Shown here: positions 1 through 7,887 of the stretch, piece by piece | Layout: each line of letters begins with the position of its first letter | How positions within the stretch are numbered: position 1 is the first letter of the stretch | NCBI GenBank assembly: GCA_017618195.1 | Contig: JAFZUW010000046.1 | Coordinates: 54,702 to 118,701, forward strand | Source of the DNA: Lachnospiraceae bacterium | GTDB lineage: Bacteria > Bacillota > Clostridia > Lachnospirales > Lachnospiraceae | Length of the DNA stretch: 64,000 bases | Direction of reading: 5' to 3' | Notes under the pieces: model-generated | Seen by the model: the letters and a program-made list of their open reading frames with translations, nothing else | Databases searched by the model: none | What the model was told of the DNA's origin: nothing | Made by a program: the position numbers and the translations under genes

Positions 1-61
1 ACAAATTCCAGTCAAGTTTCAGCATCGTCTTTCACCTTTCCGTATGCCGTGGAATACCTGC

Positions 62-292
<231 letters not shown>

Positions 293-309
293 TCATTTCC
301 TCCTGGTTT

Positions 310-999
310 TTACTCTATTTCTTCACGAATATAAAGACTTGTCAGAAATACAAAGACGTAGGCCTGCAGCAGCCCGTCGAACAGATCGAAGTACAGACAG
401 AATACGGCGGGAAGAAGGATATTGTGCGTAATCGTCTTGATCAGTTCCATGATGACAAATGCGCCGACGACGTTACCGAACAACCGCATGCAAAGCGAAA
501 GCGGCCGCGTGAACACCTCGAGGATGTTGATCGGGGTCACGACGGCGATCGGTTCGGTGAACTTATGGAGCCATTTGCGTACGCCCAGATAATAGATGCC
601 CGCGGCTTCCACCAAAACGATGCTCATCAATGCGAGCGCCGCGGTCACGTTCAGGTCCTTGGTCGGGGCCTTGAATCCGAAGATTCCGATGATGTTCGCG
701 ATTCCGACATAGATCATGACCGTGCACAGATACGGGACAAATGCCCTGCCCTTCTCTCCGACCATGCCCTCCACCAGATCGCTGATCTTGGTCACAATCC
801 ATTCGGCAAATGCCTGGCGCTTCGAGATGTTATGCAGTTTCATGTTTCTTGTGAGAAGAATCGCGCAGAGTATCATGACTGCCATGATGATCCACGTCAC
901 CACGACCGATTCGGAAACCGGAATGCCCCCGAAGATCGGAATCCGGAAGACTTCTTTCACTTCCAGTTCCTCATTGATTATTTCGGAAAGCTGATCCAA
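310..999 (-). CDS. atpB: ATP synthase F0 subunit a
   Basis: A 229-residue polytopic membrane protein forming the stator half-channels of F1F0 ATP synthase. The essential arginine is Arg172 in the motif RPLSLCMRLFGN, facing the c ring. Helices are visible near 32-50, 90-108, 117-140 and 175-222. Translation appears to start at a TTG codon (997-999): there is an in-frame stop just upstream, the ATG codons between the GGAG box and the TTG are out of frame, and GAAGGAG sits at a suitable distance. It is followed by atpE. Length is near the usual 220-270 residues. The unusual start codon may lower its translation relative to subunit c, as expected from stoichiometry. Confidence 0.96.
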   Translation of the reverse strand: MDQLSEIINEELEVKEVFRIPIFGGIPVSESVVVTWIIMAVMILCAILLTRNMKLHNISKRQAFAEWIVTKISDLVEGMVGEKGRAFVPYLCTVMIYVGIANIIGIFGFKAPTKDLNVTAALALMSIVLVEAAGIYYLGVRKWLHKFTEPIAVVTPINILEVFTRPLSLCMRLFGNVVGAFVIMELIKTITHNILLPAVFCLYFDLFDGLLQAYVFVFLTSLYIREEIE

Positions 1000-1035
1000 G
1001 AATCATCATCTCCTTCCCTGCAGATTATCAGAAAA

Positions 1036-1044
1036 AGTATAACA
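1036..1044 (-). promoter_or_regulatory. Possible extended -10 promoter before atpB
   Basis: On the minus strand the sequence reads TGTTATACT, an extended -10 element about 35-45 bases upstream of the atpB start. No good -35 box is seen. A GCTTAAGC palindrome lies close upstream. This is a weak call made by eye. Confidence 0.3.
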
Positions 1045-1162
1045 CATTTTCCGCTTAAGCGATATATAAATGTGCGGAATTCCTTGAGTTTTTATGAAAT
1101 TGCGTGCGAACCGGCGGACGGCTCCGCGGCCGGTGCCCTGCACCTCATCCGGGACGCGTGTC

Positions 1163-1918
1163 CTACTGCTGCCAGAGCGCCCTCAGCGTCTCCTGGAGTT
1201 CCTCCGGCAGGCGCGTTCCGGTAAGCACCGCTTTCCGGTCGGAAGTCTCCTTCGAGTTCGTAAATCCGGTCGTCACGAAGACGTCGTTTTGATAAAGGAA
1301 CAGCTCGCCGCACGGGCGGTACCACATAAGGTCGTCGGTAAATGCGAACACTTCGCGGCGCCCGTCGTAGTCTTCGGCAACCGCCTGATCGGTGATCCGA
1401 ACGGAATCCGCGGGATCGGATGCCGCTTTTACGATCATCTCGTAAGCTTCCTCTTTCAGCAGGATAAAGCTGCCGGTGTCCTTCATGCCGCCGATTGAGT
1501 AGTGACGCGAATAGCTCGAAAGGTCGTCAAGCCTCTGTTTCTCGGCGTCGGCGATATCCTTCTTCGCATAAATGCGGCCGACCGAATCAACCAGGTAATT
1601 GCCCTCCGTGTCTCCTTTGACGCGGTACAGAACGGCCATCGTCATAATGCCGTGCGAAACGATCGCGCCCGCGCGGTCGCCGCGTACGGTCTTCAAAACG
1701 TCCACGATTCCCGAGCCGACGTATGCTTCCGTATCAACGTCGTTGATCAGCCGGTAGTGCACGTCGTTCAGTACGAGTTCCTCGCGGCCGTCGACGTATT
1801 TGGCTTTATCCGTGCCCCAGTTCGGACGCATCACCACGATCATGAAGATCAGTCCGCTGATCAGGATCAATCCGAGAACGATCAGCGGATACCATTTTCT
1901 GACAAAATAGAAAATCAA
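1163..1918 (-). CDS. Membrane-anchored protein of unknown function upstream of atpB
   Basis: A 251-residue protein with one N-terminal membrane helix (about 10-30) and a basic start (VRKWYP), followed by a soluble, probably extracytoplasmic domain of about 215 residues. I recognise no family. The predicted start is TTG at 1916-1918, preceded by AGGGGG seven bases upstream; no ATG lies nearby. The small hydrophobic AtpI often found before atpB is not what this is: it has one helix and a large soluble domain. It sits upstream of atpB with a gap of about 160 bases that holds a possible promoter, so cotranscription with atp genes is uncertain. Confidence 0.75.
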   Translation of the reverse strand: MIFYFVRKWYPLIVLGLILISGLIFMIVVMRPNWGTDKAKYVDGREELVLNDVHYRLINDVDTEAYVGSGIVDVLKTVRGDRAGAIVSHGIMTMAVLYRVKGDTEGNYLVDSVGRIYAKKDIADAEKQRLDDLSSYSRHYSIGGMKDTGSFILLKEEAYEMIVKAASDPADSVRITDQAVAEDYDGRREVFAFTDDLMWYRPCGELFLYQNDVFVTTGFTNSKETSDRKAVLTGTRLPEELQETLRALWQQ

Positions 1919-2016
1919 TTTGCTTTCCCCCTGTTATAAAGCGCGTCATGTTCTGCCGGGTTAACGGCAGGCATGCTCCTTCGAAGCTGCAGTTAAGTTC
2001 CGGGCGTAACTCTTTC

Positions 2017-2892
2017 CTACCGGAACCACCGGCAGGCTGCTCCGCACGGAAGCGTGAGTCCGGTACTCGTAACCGGCAGGCCGATCTCATCGCCCTGAAC
2101 CGTGCCGCCGAACCGCGGCGTAAGAATCAGTCCCGCGATATAAGCCATCATCGCGGGCTGCAGTCCGGTTGTATAGGAATTGATCAGAAAGAACAGCGGA
2201 TCGTCGCTCAGAACATCCGCGCAAAGCTTAACAAGATCATAGATCGCGTCTTCGATCTTCCACACTTCGTCGTTCGGTCCCCTTCCGTAGGAAGGCGGGT
2301 CCATGATGACCGCGTCGTAACGGTTGCCGCGGCGGATCTCCCGCTCGACGAACTTGCGGCAGTCATCGACAATGTAGCGGATCGGCGCGTCCGCGAGGCC
2401 GGAAGCGGCTGCATTCTCCTTGGCCCAGTGCACCATGCCCTTTGAGGCGTCAACGTGTGTTACGGACGCACCCGCGGCAGCTGCCGCCAAGGTCGCACCG
2501 CCCGTATAGGCGAACAGATTCAATACTTTCACAGGCTCGCCGGGCTTCTCTTCGCGGCGCTTTTTAATGAGCTCCGAGAACCAGTCCCAGTTGGCCGCCT
2601 GCTCGGGAAACAGACCGGTGTGTTTAAAGCTGAACGGCTGCAGGTGAAACGTAAGGCTCTTATAGGAAATCTCCCACTCCTTCGGCAGGTTGAAGAACTC
2701 CCACTCACCGCCGCCTTTGGCGCTCCGGTGATAGTGCGCGTTGGGCTTCTTCCAGCCGTAATGCTTCCGCTCGGTATTCCACAAAACCTGCGGGTCCGGA
2801 CGGATCAGAAGATAGTCTCCCCAGCGCTCGAGCTTCTCCTTCCCGGAGGTATCGATTACTTCATAGTCTTTCCAACCGTCTGCGATCCACAT
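2017..2892 (-). CDS. Class I SAM-dependent RNA methyltransferase (RlmI/RlmK-like)
   Basis: A 291-residue Rossmann-fold methyltransferase of the COG1092 type. Motif I is NLFAYTGGATLAAAAAGA (about 124-141), motif II follows with THVDASKGM, and the catalytic-loop motif is MDPPSYGRG (about 195-203), typical of RNA cytosine methylases of the RlmI/RlmK group. The N-terminal PUA domain found in full-length RlmI is absent; instead there is a short beta region containing HYGWKKP, so the substrate is not certain. ATG at 2890-2892 is preceded by AGGGA. It stands alone, with an opposed pspA promoter upstream. Confidence 0.85.
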   Translation of the reverse strand: MWIADGWKDYEVIDTSGKEKLERWGDYLLIRPDPQVLWNTERKHYGWKKPNAHYHRSAKGGGEWEFFNLPKEWEISYKSLTFHLQPFSFKHTGLFPEQAANWDWFSELIKKRREEKPGEPVKVLNLFAYTGGATLAAAAAGASVTHVDASKGMVHWAKENAAASGLADAPIRYIVDDCRKFVEREIRRGNRYDAVIMDPPSYGRGPNDEVWKIEDAIYDLVKLCADVLSDDPLFFLINSYTTGLQPAMMAYIAGLILTPRFGGTVQGDEIGLPVTSTGLTLPCGAACRWFR

Positions 2893-3007
2893 AATCCCTG
2901 TTTCCTCATGTTTCTTTCCGGTATCTGCCCATAGATACCGAGTATAAACAAATTATATATCATAGAAGCCAAATGAACAAGTGTAAATATTTTTTACCTT
3001 TTTCCAC

Positions 3008-3036
3008 TTGACGAACAGCCGTAAATATAATAAAAT
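3008..3036 (+). promoter_or_regulatory. Sigma-A-type promoter of pspA
   Basis: TTGACG and TAAAAT separated by 17 bases, within an AT-rich stretch, about 55 bases upstream of the pspA start. A TTTGGAGGA ribosome binding site follows at about 3072. The only strong plus-strand promoter in the left third of the window. Confidence 0.6.
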
Positions 3037-3089
3037 ATGTACAGTCGGGTAAACCGAAAATAATGAAATCGTTTGGAGGATAAAAGGAT

Positions 3090-3788
3090 ATGGGTATCTT
3101 ATCCAGATTCAAGGACATCATGTCCGCTAATATCAACGCTCTTCTTGATAAAGTAGAAGATCCCGAGAAGATGATCGATCAGTGTCTGCGCAACATGAAC
3201 GATGACCTCGTTAAGGTAAAGCAGGAAACCGCTTCCGTTATGGCTCAGGAGAAGGCTTGCAAGCGTCAGCTTGACCAGTGCCAGAACGACATTGATAAGA
3301 TGCAGAGTTACGCCGTTAAGGCTTTGACCGCAGGCAACGAGGACGATGCGAGAAGATTCCTTGCTGAGAAGGCAAGATTCACCGCTAAGCTCACCGACCT
3401 TCAGGCTAACTATGCAGTAGCTCATGACAATTCCCAGAAGATGAGAGACATGCATGACAAGCTTACGATGGACATCAAGGAACTTGAGACCCGTAAGGAA
3501 ACCATTAAGGGTAAGCTTGCCGTAGCAAAGGCGCAGGAGAAGATCAACAAGATGACCTCCAGCGTATCGAGCGCGAACAACTCCATCGCAAGTTTCGAGC
3601 GCTACGAAGCTCTTGCAAACAAGAAGCTGGATAAGGCTCAGGCAGAGGCCGAGCTCAACGCTTCCAATCCTACCAACTCCATCCGTGATCTTACCGCCAA
3701 GTACGTTAACGATCCTAACGTTGATGCTGAGCTGGCAGCACTCAAGGCAAGCCTCGGCATGACCGCTGAAGTTGAGCTTCCTCAGTAA
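3090..3788 (+). CDS. pspA: PspA/IM30 family membrane-stress protein
   Basis: A 232-residue, almost entirely helical protein starting MGILSRFKDIMSANINALLD, the amphipathic helix and first coiled-coil typical of PspA/IM30 (ESCRT-III superfamily). The EDPEKMIDQ motif at about 22-30 is a family hallmark. These proteins polymerise on the inner membrane surface to limit leakage under envelope stress. Length matches the family. Codons are biased to T-ending forms such as CGT and CTT more than in neighbours, suggesting high expression. It has its own promoter and terminator; downstream NfeD and SPFH genes on the same strand are common partners of this family. Confidence 0.93.
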   Translation: MGILSRFKDIMSANINALLDKVEDPEKMIDQCLRNMNDDLVKVKQETASVMAQEKACKRQLDQCQNDIDKMQSYAVKALTAGNEDDARRFLAEKARFTAKLTDLQANYAVAHDNSQKMRDMHDKLTMDIKELETRKETIKGKLAVAKAQEKINKMTSSVSSANNSIASFERYEALANKKLDKAQAEAELNASNPTNSIRDLTAKYVNDPNVDAELAALKASLGMTAEVELPQ

Positions 3789-3801
3789 AGATTGATTTGG
3801 C

Positions 3802-3836
3802 AGGGGCTGTTGTACTTTGTGCAACAGCCTCTTTTT
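3802..3836 (+). terminator. Rho-independent terminator after pspA
   Basis: Stem GGCTGTTG...CAACAGCC with a short loop followed by CTCTTTTT, immediately after the pspA stop. Perfect position for ending pspA transcription before the DUF4364 gene. Confidence 0.85.
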
Positions 3837-3896
3837 CAAAAGTTTGCTTCTGCCCGCCCGGTCCGCCCGGACTATATTCGGAAAGGAGTATCTTCT

Positions 3897-4445
3897 ATGC
3901 AGCCCGAAGCGTTAATGCTTTACAAGCTTATCATTTTGTATATGCTCAGCCGCGTGGATTTTCCGATGACCAATTCGCAGCTGTCGGATTTCATCACCGC
4001 GAAGGAGTATACCAACTATTTCAACGTGCAGCAGGTACTCTCCGATCTCGTGGAGGACCAGTACATCAGCCTTCAGGAGACCAAGAACAACTCGCTGTAC
4101 CGCATCACCGAGAGCGGAAAAGAAACGCTTTCGCTCTTCTATCAAAGTATCTCCCGGAACATCCGGGACGATATCGACATGTTCCTTACCGAGCAGAAGT
4201 ACTCGCTCCGTGAGGAAGTATCCAACATCGCCGACTATTACGAAGTACGGATGAACGAATATGTCTGCGAGTTGAAAGTCATTGAGCGTGACACGACCGT
4301 GATTGAAATCCGCATTGTTGTTCCTTCCGAGGAGAATGCGAAGACGGTCTGCTCCCGCTGGCGTCAGAAAAACGCCGACATTTATGCGTATGTTATCAAT
4401 GCGCTCTTAGGGGACGATCTCCCCGCGGAATCAAAGGAGCAATGA
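3897..4445 (+). CDS. DUF4364 family protein, winged-helix-like
   Basis: A 182-residue protein beginning MQPEALMLYKLIILYMLSRV. The start at 3897 is chosen because GGAAAGGAG lies just upstream and because the longer in-frame extension would run through the pspA terminator. The first 80 residues (TNSQLSDFITAKEYTNYFNV, then a basic wing-like segment) look like a winged helix-turn-helix; the rest is helical and beta mixed. DUF4364 is a Clostridia family of presumed transcriptional regulators with no established target. The location between pspA and nfeD suggests, as an inference only, a role in controlling this envelope set. Confidence 0.85.
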   Translation: MQPEALMLYKLIILYMLSRVDFPMTNSQLSDFITAKEYTNYFNVQQVLSDLVEDQYISLQETKNNSLYRITESGKETLSLFYQSISRNIRDDIDMFLTEQKYSLREEVSNIADYYEVRMNEYVCELKVIERDTTVIEIRIVVPSEENAKTVCSRWRQKNADIYAYVINALLGDDLPAESKEQ

Positions 4446-4502
4446 CCTATTCCGGCTGTGTGGGGAACGGACATTGCAAAAACGGAAAAGGAGGCACGCG
4501 CT

Positions 4503-4937
4503 ATGTATCCGTGGTTTTGGATTATCTTATTTGTCGTCCTGCTGATCGTGGAAGCCGGTACTCTTTCCCTGACAACAATCTGGTTTGCAGGCGGTGCATT
4601 TGTTGCCTGCATCGTGAGCATGATCTGGGATAACCGTCTTCCGGAATTCATTGTGTTCTTCGTCGTTTCATTTGCCCTGCTCTTCTTTGTGAGACCGTCC
4701 GCCTTGAGGCGTTTCAACCGCCGCCGGACGAGGACCAATGTTGAGGCGGTAATCGGAAGAACCGTACGTATCGTCGAAAAAGTCGACAACCTCGCCGACA
4801 CCGGAAGAGCCCGGCTGGATGGCATGGAGTGGGCTGCAGTCAGCATTAACGACGATCAGACCTTGTCTGTCGGCGAGTTTGCCGTTGTCGAAAGAGTCGA
4901 GGGCGTCAAACTTGTTCTCAGAAATAAATCAATATAA
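4503..4937 (+). CDS. NfeD family membrane protein
   Basis: A 144-residue protein with N-terminal hydrophobic helices (about 4-60) and a C-terminal soluble domain of the OB-fold NfeD type (about 85-143, containing VIGRTVRIVEKVDNL). Short NfeD proteins partner with SPFH proteins and are thought to tune membrane microdomains. The start at 4503 is preferred over an in-frame upstream ATG because AAGGAGG lies 9 bases before it. Its stop overlaps the region of the next gene by one base, so translation of the SPFH gene is likely coupled. Residues typical of the protease part of long NfeD proteins are absent. Confidence 0.9.
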   Translation: MYPWFWIILFVVLLIVEAGTLSLTTIWFAGGAFVACIVSMIWDNRLPEFIVFFVVSFALLFFVRPSALRRFNRRRTRTNVEAVIGRTVRIVEKVDNLADTGRARLDGMEWAAVSINDDQTLSVGEFAVVERVEGVKLVLRNKSI

Positions 4938-4951
4938 TGGAGGGGTTTCAT

Positions 4952-5920
4952 ATGTTTAGTTTTTTGGAAACGGCTGAATTCGACTGGTCCAATCCGGCGA
5001 TCTGGCTTGTTCTCATTGTTATCCTGCTGATCATTTTCTTTGCATCCTGTCTCAAAGTCGTTCCTCAGGCCGAGGCTTATATCATTGAGCGTTTCGGTGC
5101 ATATCAGCAGACCTGGAGCGTAGGTCTTCATCTGAAGTGGCCTTTCATCGAGCGTATTGCTCTTCGTGTTCTTTTGAAGGAACAGGTTGTCGACTTCCCG
5201 CCGCAGCCCGTTATCACGAAGGATAACGTTACGATGCAGATTGATACCGTCGTTTACTTCCAGATTACCGACCCGAAGCTTTTCGCTTACGGCGTTCAGA
5301 ACCCGATGATGGCTATCGAGAACCTGACCGCTACCACGCTTCGTAACATCATCGGTGATCTCGAACTCGACGCAACGCTTACTTCCCGTGAAATCATCAA
5401 CGGCAAGATGCGCGTCTCCCTCGATGAAGCTACCGACCCTTGGGGTATCAAGGTTAACCGTGTTGAGTTGAAGAACATCATGCCTCCTACCGCCATCCGT
5501 GACGCGATGGAGAAGCAGATGAAGGCAGAGCGTGAACGCCGTCAGACGATTCTTATCGCAGAAGGTGAAAAGACCTCTACGATTCTTGTTGCGGAAGGTA
5601 AGAAGCAGTCCGCGATCCTTGAAGCTGAGGCTGAGAAGGAAGCTGCAATCCTTCGTGCGGAGGCGAAGAAGGAAGCTACGATCCGCGAAGCCGAAGGTCA
5701 GGCGGAAGCAATCCTTCGCGTACAGCGTGCGAACGCAGACGGTCTTACGTTCCTGAACCAGGCCAATCCTTCCGATCCCGTGCTTCGTCTGAAGAGCCTT
5801 GAGGCATTTGCCAAGGCTGCTGACGGCAAATCCACGAAGATCATTATTCCTTCCGAGATTCAGGGTCTTGCGGGACTTGCGAGCGGCGTCATGGAAGCCG
5901 TAAAGAAGCCCGAGCAGTAA
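4952..5920 (+). CDS. SPFH domain protein (stomatin/QmcA type)
   Basis: A 322-residue protein with an N-terminal membrane helix (about 17-33), then an SPFH/band 7 domain (about 38-200; QAEAYIIERFGAYQQTW, VDFPPQPVITKDNVTMQIDT) and a helical Ala/Glu-rich coiled coil (about 195-260, repeated EAEKEAAILRAEAKKEA). Such proteins build cage-like oligomers in membrane microdomains. ATG at 4952 is chosen because GGAGGGG lies directly upstream; an in-frame ATG at 4937 falls before that site. nfeD-SPFH gene pairs are a well-known arrangement. T-ending codons dominate as in pspA, suggesting strong expression. A terminator follows. Confidence 0.93.
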   Translation: MFSFLETAEFDWSNPAIWLVLIVILLIIFFASCLKVVPQAEAYIIERFGAYQQTWSVGLHLKWPFIERIALRVLLKEQVVDFPPQPVITKDNVTMQIDTVVYFQITDPKLFAYGVQNPMMAIENLTATTLRNIIGDLELDATLTSREIINGKMRVSLDEATDPWGIKVNRVELKNIMPPTAIRDAMEKQMKAERERRQTILIAEGEKTSTILVAEGKKQSAILEAEAEKEAAILRAEAKKEATIREAEGQAEAILRVQRANADGLTFLNQANPSDPVLRLKSLEAFAKAADGKSTKIIIPSEIQGLAGLASGVMEAVKKPEQ

Positions 5921-5938
5921 ACACCGTACGAAATAAAA

Positions 5939-5979
5939 CAAGCGGCAGATAGTGAAAACTACCTGCCGCTTTTCTTTTT
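5939..5979. terminator. Bidirectional terminator between SPFH and DUF3137 genes
   Basis: Long stem AAGCGGCAG-ATAGT / ACTAC-CTGCCGCTT around a GAAA loop, with TTTTCTTTTT on the plus side and a T-rich run on the minus side. The convergent gene on the minus strand stops at 6061, so both transcripts can end here. Confidence 0.88.
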
Positions 5980-6060
5980 CGATAACATTGCTTCGGCTGA
6001 TCAGCCGCTTTGGTACTTTTGATCTGCCGTTCTTCCGGTGATCAGTCATTCTTCTTTCTT

Positions 6061-7107
6061 TCAGCCGTTCTTCCGTACGTTTTTATTCTCTGTTCGAACA
6101 GACTCTTTCCCGTTTTGTAAAAGATCGTCTTCCCGATCGTTTTCGAGCATATCGGCAATATACAGCATTGCCTTTAATTCATTGCGGGCTGTTTCAATTT
6201 CATTCTGCAGCCAGAACATGTTCGCATATCCTGACGGCTTCACATTTTTCCTTACGAAGTGGAACACAACGTGAAGCTTATTCCCGACAATCCCGACCAT
6301 CATCGGGCATCCGAGCATCTGATACATCCCAAACAGCGCTTCCGTCAGCCGGGTCGTCAGCAGGGAAGCGGTTTCCGGATTATCCTCCCCATACACGGAG
6401 AACACCCGGTTAAACCTTTCATCGTCCGTCCGAAGCTTACGGCGCTTCTTGAATTCCGGCGCATCCTCGGATGTATTGTCTGTATCGGCAGCCTGGAAAT
6501 CTTTTGTAAAAATCTGCAGACCGGACCGGAACTTCTTTTTGAATTTAAAGATTGACCAGGAACCGAGAAGATAAGGCTTGCTGTCGATTAGGCTCACCAG
6601 GCTCCCGAGCTCGACATCCGCGCGCCGGAACGACACGTTTTTGTAAGACCCGGAAATCAGACCGTTGCTCCTGTAACGGCCCCTCATCTTGACGAGTCCG
6701 GTTTGTTTGATCTCAGCCTTTTCGAATCCTTCAAACTCACTGTGCGAAAGCTTATTAAACATGCCTTCCGCTGCCCGTTCCGTGATAATCCTCTTATATT
6801 TTGCCTCAGCCCTTCTTACCCGGTTCTTCGACCATCGGTAAACGAGATAGAAGCCAAGACCCGCGGCGGCGGAAAACACAAACCAAAGAATGATCTTGCC
6901 GATAATGCCGGGGTCTTCTATCCCGGAATCACCGTATGATTTCTGCACGATCCGTTCCAATATGTAAACAACCATATATTCTATGAGACGGAATATCCCC
7001 ATAGCCATCAACAGACAGCAGCCGATCTCCGCACATATAACCCAGGCAGGCGTTTTCTTCGCCTGCCTGATTTCTTCCAGTTCTTTCTCAATATTCGTGT
7101 CGTTCAT
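6061..7107 (-). CDS. DUF3137 family membrane protein
   Basis: A 348-residue protein with two membrane helices (about 20-50 and 72-98) and a C-terminal soluble domain matching the DUF3137 pattern: GRYRSNGLISGSYKNVSFRRADVEL, later FNRVFSVYGEDNPETASLLTTRLTEAL and a hydrophobic strand with GIVGNKLHVVF. The function of this family is unknown. The start at 7107 (MNDTNIEKELEEI) is chosen because a GAGGGGG box lies just upstream; a longer frame would run into engB. It follows engB closely and is the last gene of the proteostasis block. Confidence 0.8.
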   Translation of the reverse strand: MNDTNIEKELEEIRQAKKTPAWVICAEIGCCLLMAMGIFRLIEYMVVYILERIVQKSYGDSGIEDPGIIGKIILWFVFSAAAGLGFYLVYRWSKNRVRRAEAKYKRIITERAAEGMFNKLSHSEFEGFEKAEIKQTGLVKMRGRYRSNGLISGSYKNVSFRRADVELGSLVSLIDSKPYLLGSWSIFKFKKKFRSGLQIFTKDFQAADTDNTSEDAPEFKKRRKLRTDDERFNRVFSVYGEDNPETASLLTTRLTEALFGMYQMLGCPMMVGIVGNKLHVVFHFVRKNVKPSGYANMFWLQNEIETARNELKAMLYIADMLENDREDDLLQNGKESVRTENKNVRKNG

Positions 7108-7145
7108 TTTCTGCCCCCTCACTGCCGGCTGAAAGCCGTTACCCC

Positions 7146-7751
7146 TTACTGTTCCGTATTCCCTTCGTTCGCCAGGTACTCTTCCATCACGCCCCATATC
7201 TCGTCATATCCGAGCCCCGTCTCACGGGACCACGGAATGAGTTTCTCGTCCGTACCCATCTTCAGTTCCTTCCGGATCATGGAAAGCTGCTTCTGCACCT
7301 GGCTGCGGTTGATCTTGTCGGCCTTCGTGACGATCACGACCGGACGGAATCCGTTTGCGACAACCCACTCATGCATCTGCCGGTCGCCCGCGCTCGGTTC
7401 GTGCCGGATATCCACCAGCAGAAAGATAACTTTTAACTGCTTTGACGTAATCAGGTAACGCTCGATCATCCTGCCCCATTTGGCGGAAACTTCTTTTGAA
7501 ACCTTCGCGTAGCCGTAGCCTGGAAGGTCCACAAAATAGAATTCCTTATTAAGCAGGAAGAAGTTGATCGTCTGCGTCTTGCCGGGCTGCGAGGACGTTC
7601 TCGCAAGCGCCTTACGGTTTACCAGCTTATTGATCAGTGAGGATTTGCCGACGTTTGAACGGCCGGCAAATGCGAACTCCGGCCGGATGTTGTCCGGCAG
7701 CTTGCTCGTGATACCGCATACGGTTTCCAACTCTGCGGATTTAATGATCAT
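7146..7751 (-). CDS. engB: Ribosome biogenesis GTP-binding protein EngB (YsxC/YihA)
   Basis: A 201-residue GTPase needed for 50S subunit assembly. G1 is GRSNVGKSS (30-38), G3 is DLPGYGYAKVS, G4 is TKADK, with the family-specific EFAFAGRSN lead-in and a short C-terminal extension. GAGGAGG precedes the ATG at 7751. engB (ysxC) commonly follows lon in Firmicutes, as here, although the 136-base gap contains a 16-base palindrome and may hold its own promoter. Confidence 0.96.
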   Translation of the reverse strand: MIIKSAELETVCGITSKLPDNIRPEFAFAGRSNVGKSSLINKLVNRKALARTSSQPGKTQTINFFLLNKEFYFVDLPGYGYAKVSKEVSAKWGRMIERYLITSKQLKVIFLLVDIRHEPSAGDRQMHEWVVANGFRPVVIVTKADKINRSQVQKQLSMIRKELKMGTDEKLIPWSRETGLGYDEIWGVMEEYLANEGNTEQ

Positions 7752-7792
7752 GTCGGCTCCTCCTCTTTGAAAATGCCTGTAAAAGTTGTTTA

Positions 7793-7808
7793 TTCTACAT
7801 TAGTAGAA
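7793..7808. promoter_or_regulatory. 16-base near-perfect palindrome upstream of engB
   Basis: TTCTACATTAGTAGAA has 6-base arms around ATTA, 42 bases upstream of the engB start and in AT-rich DNA. It resembles a dimeric repressor operator. It does not match CIRCE or the CtsR heptad. Which regulator would bind is unknown. Confidence 0.4.
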
Positions 7809-7887
7809 CCATTATTTTTTTGCCTTTATCTGTCATAAGGGGCTTTTCGGACCGCTGCTCTTTGGTACCGGCGGCCCGACTGAATCC

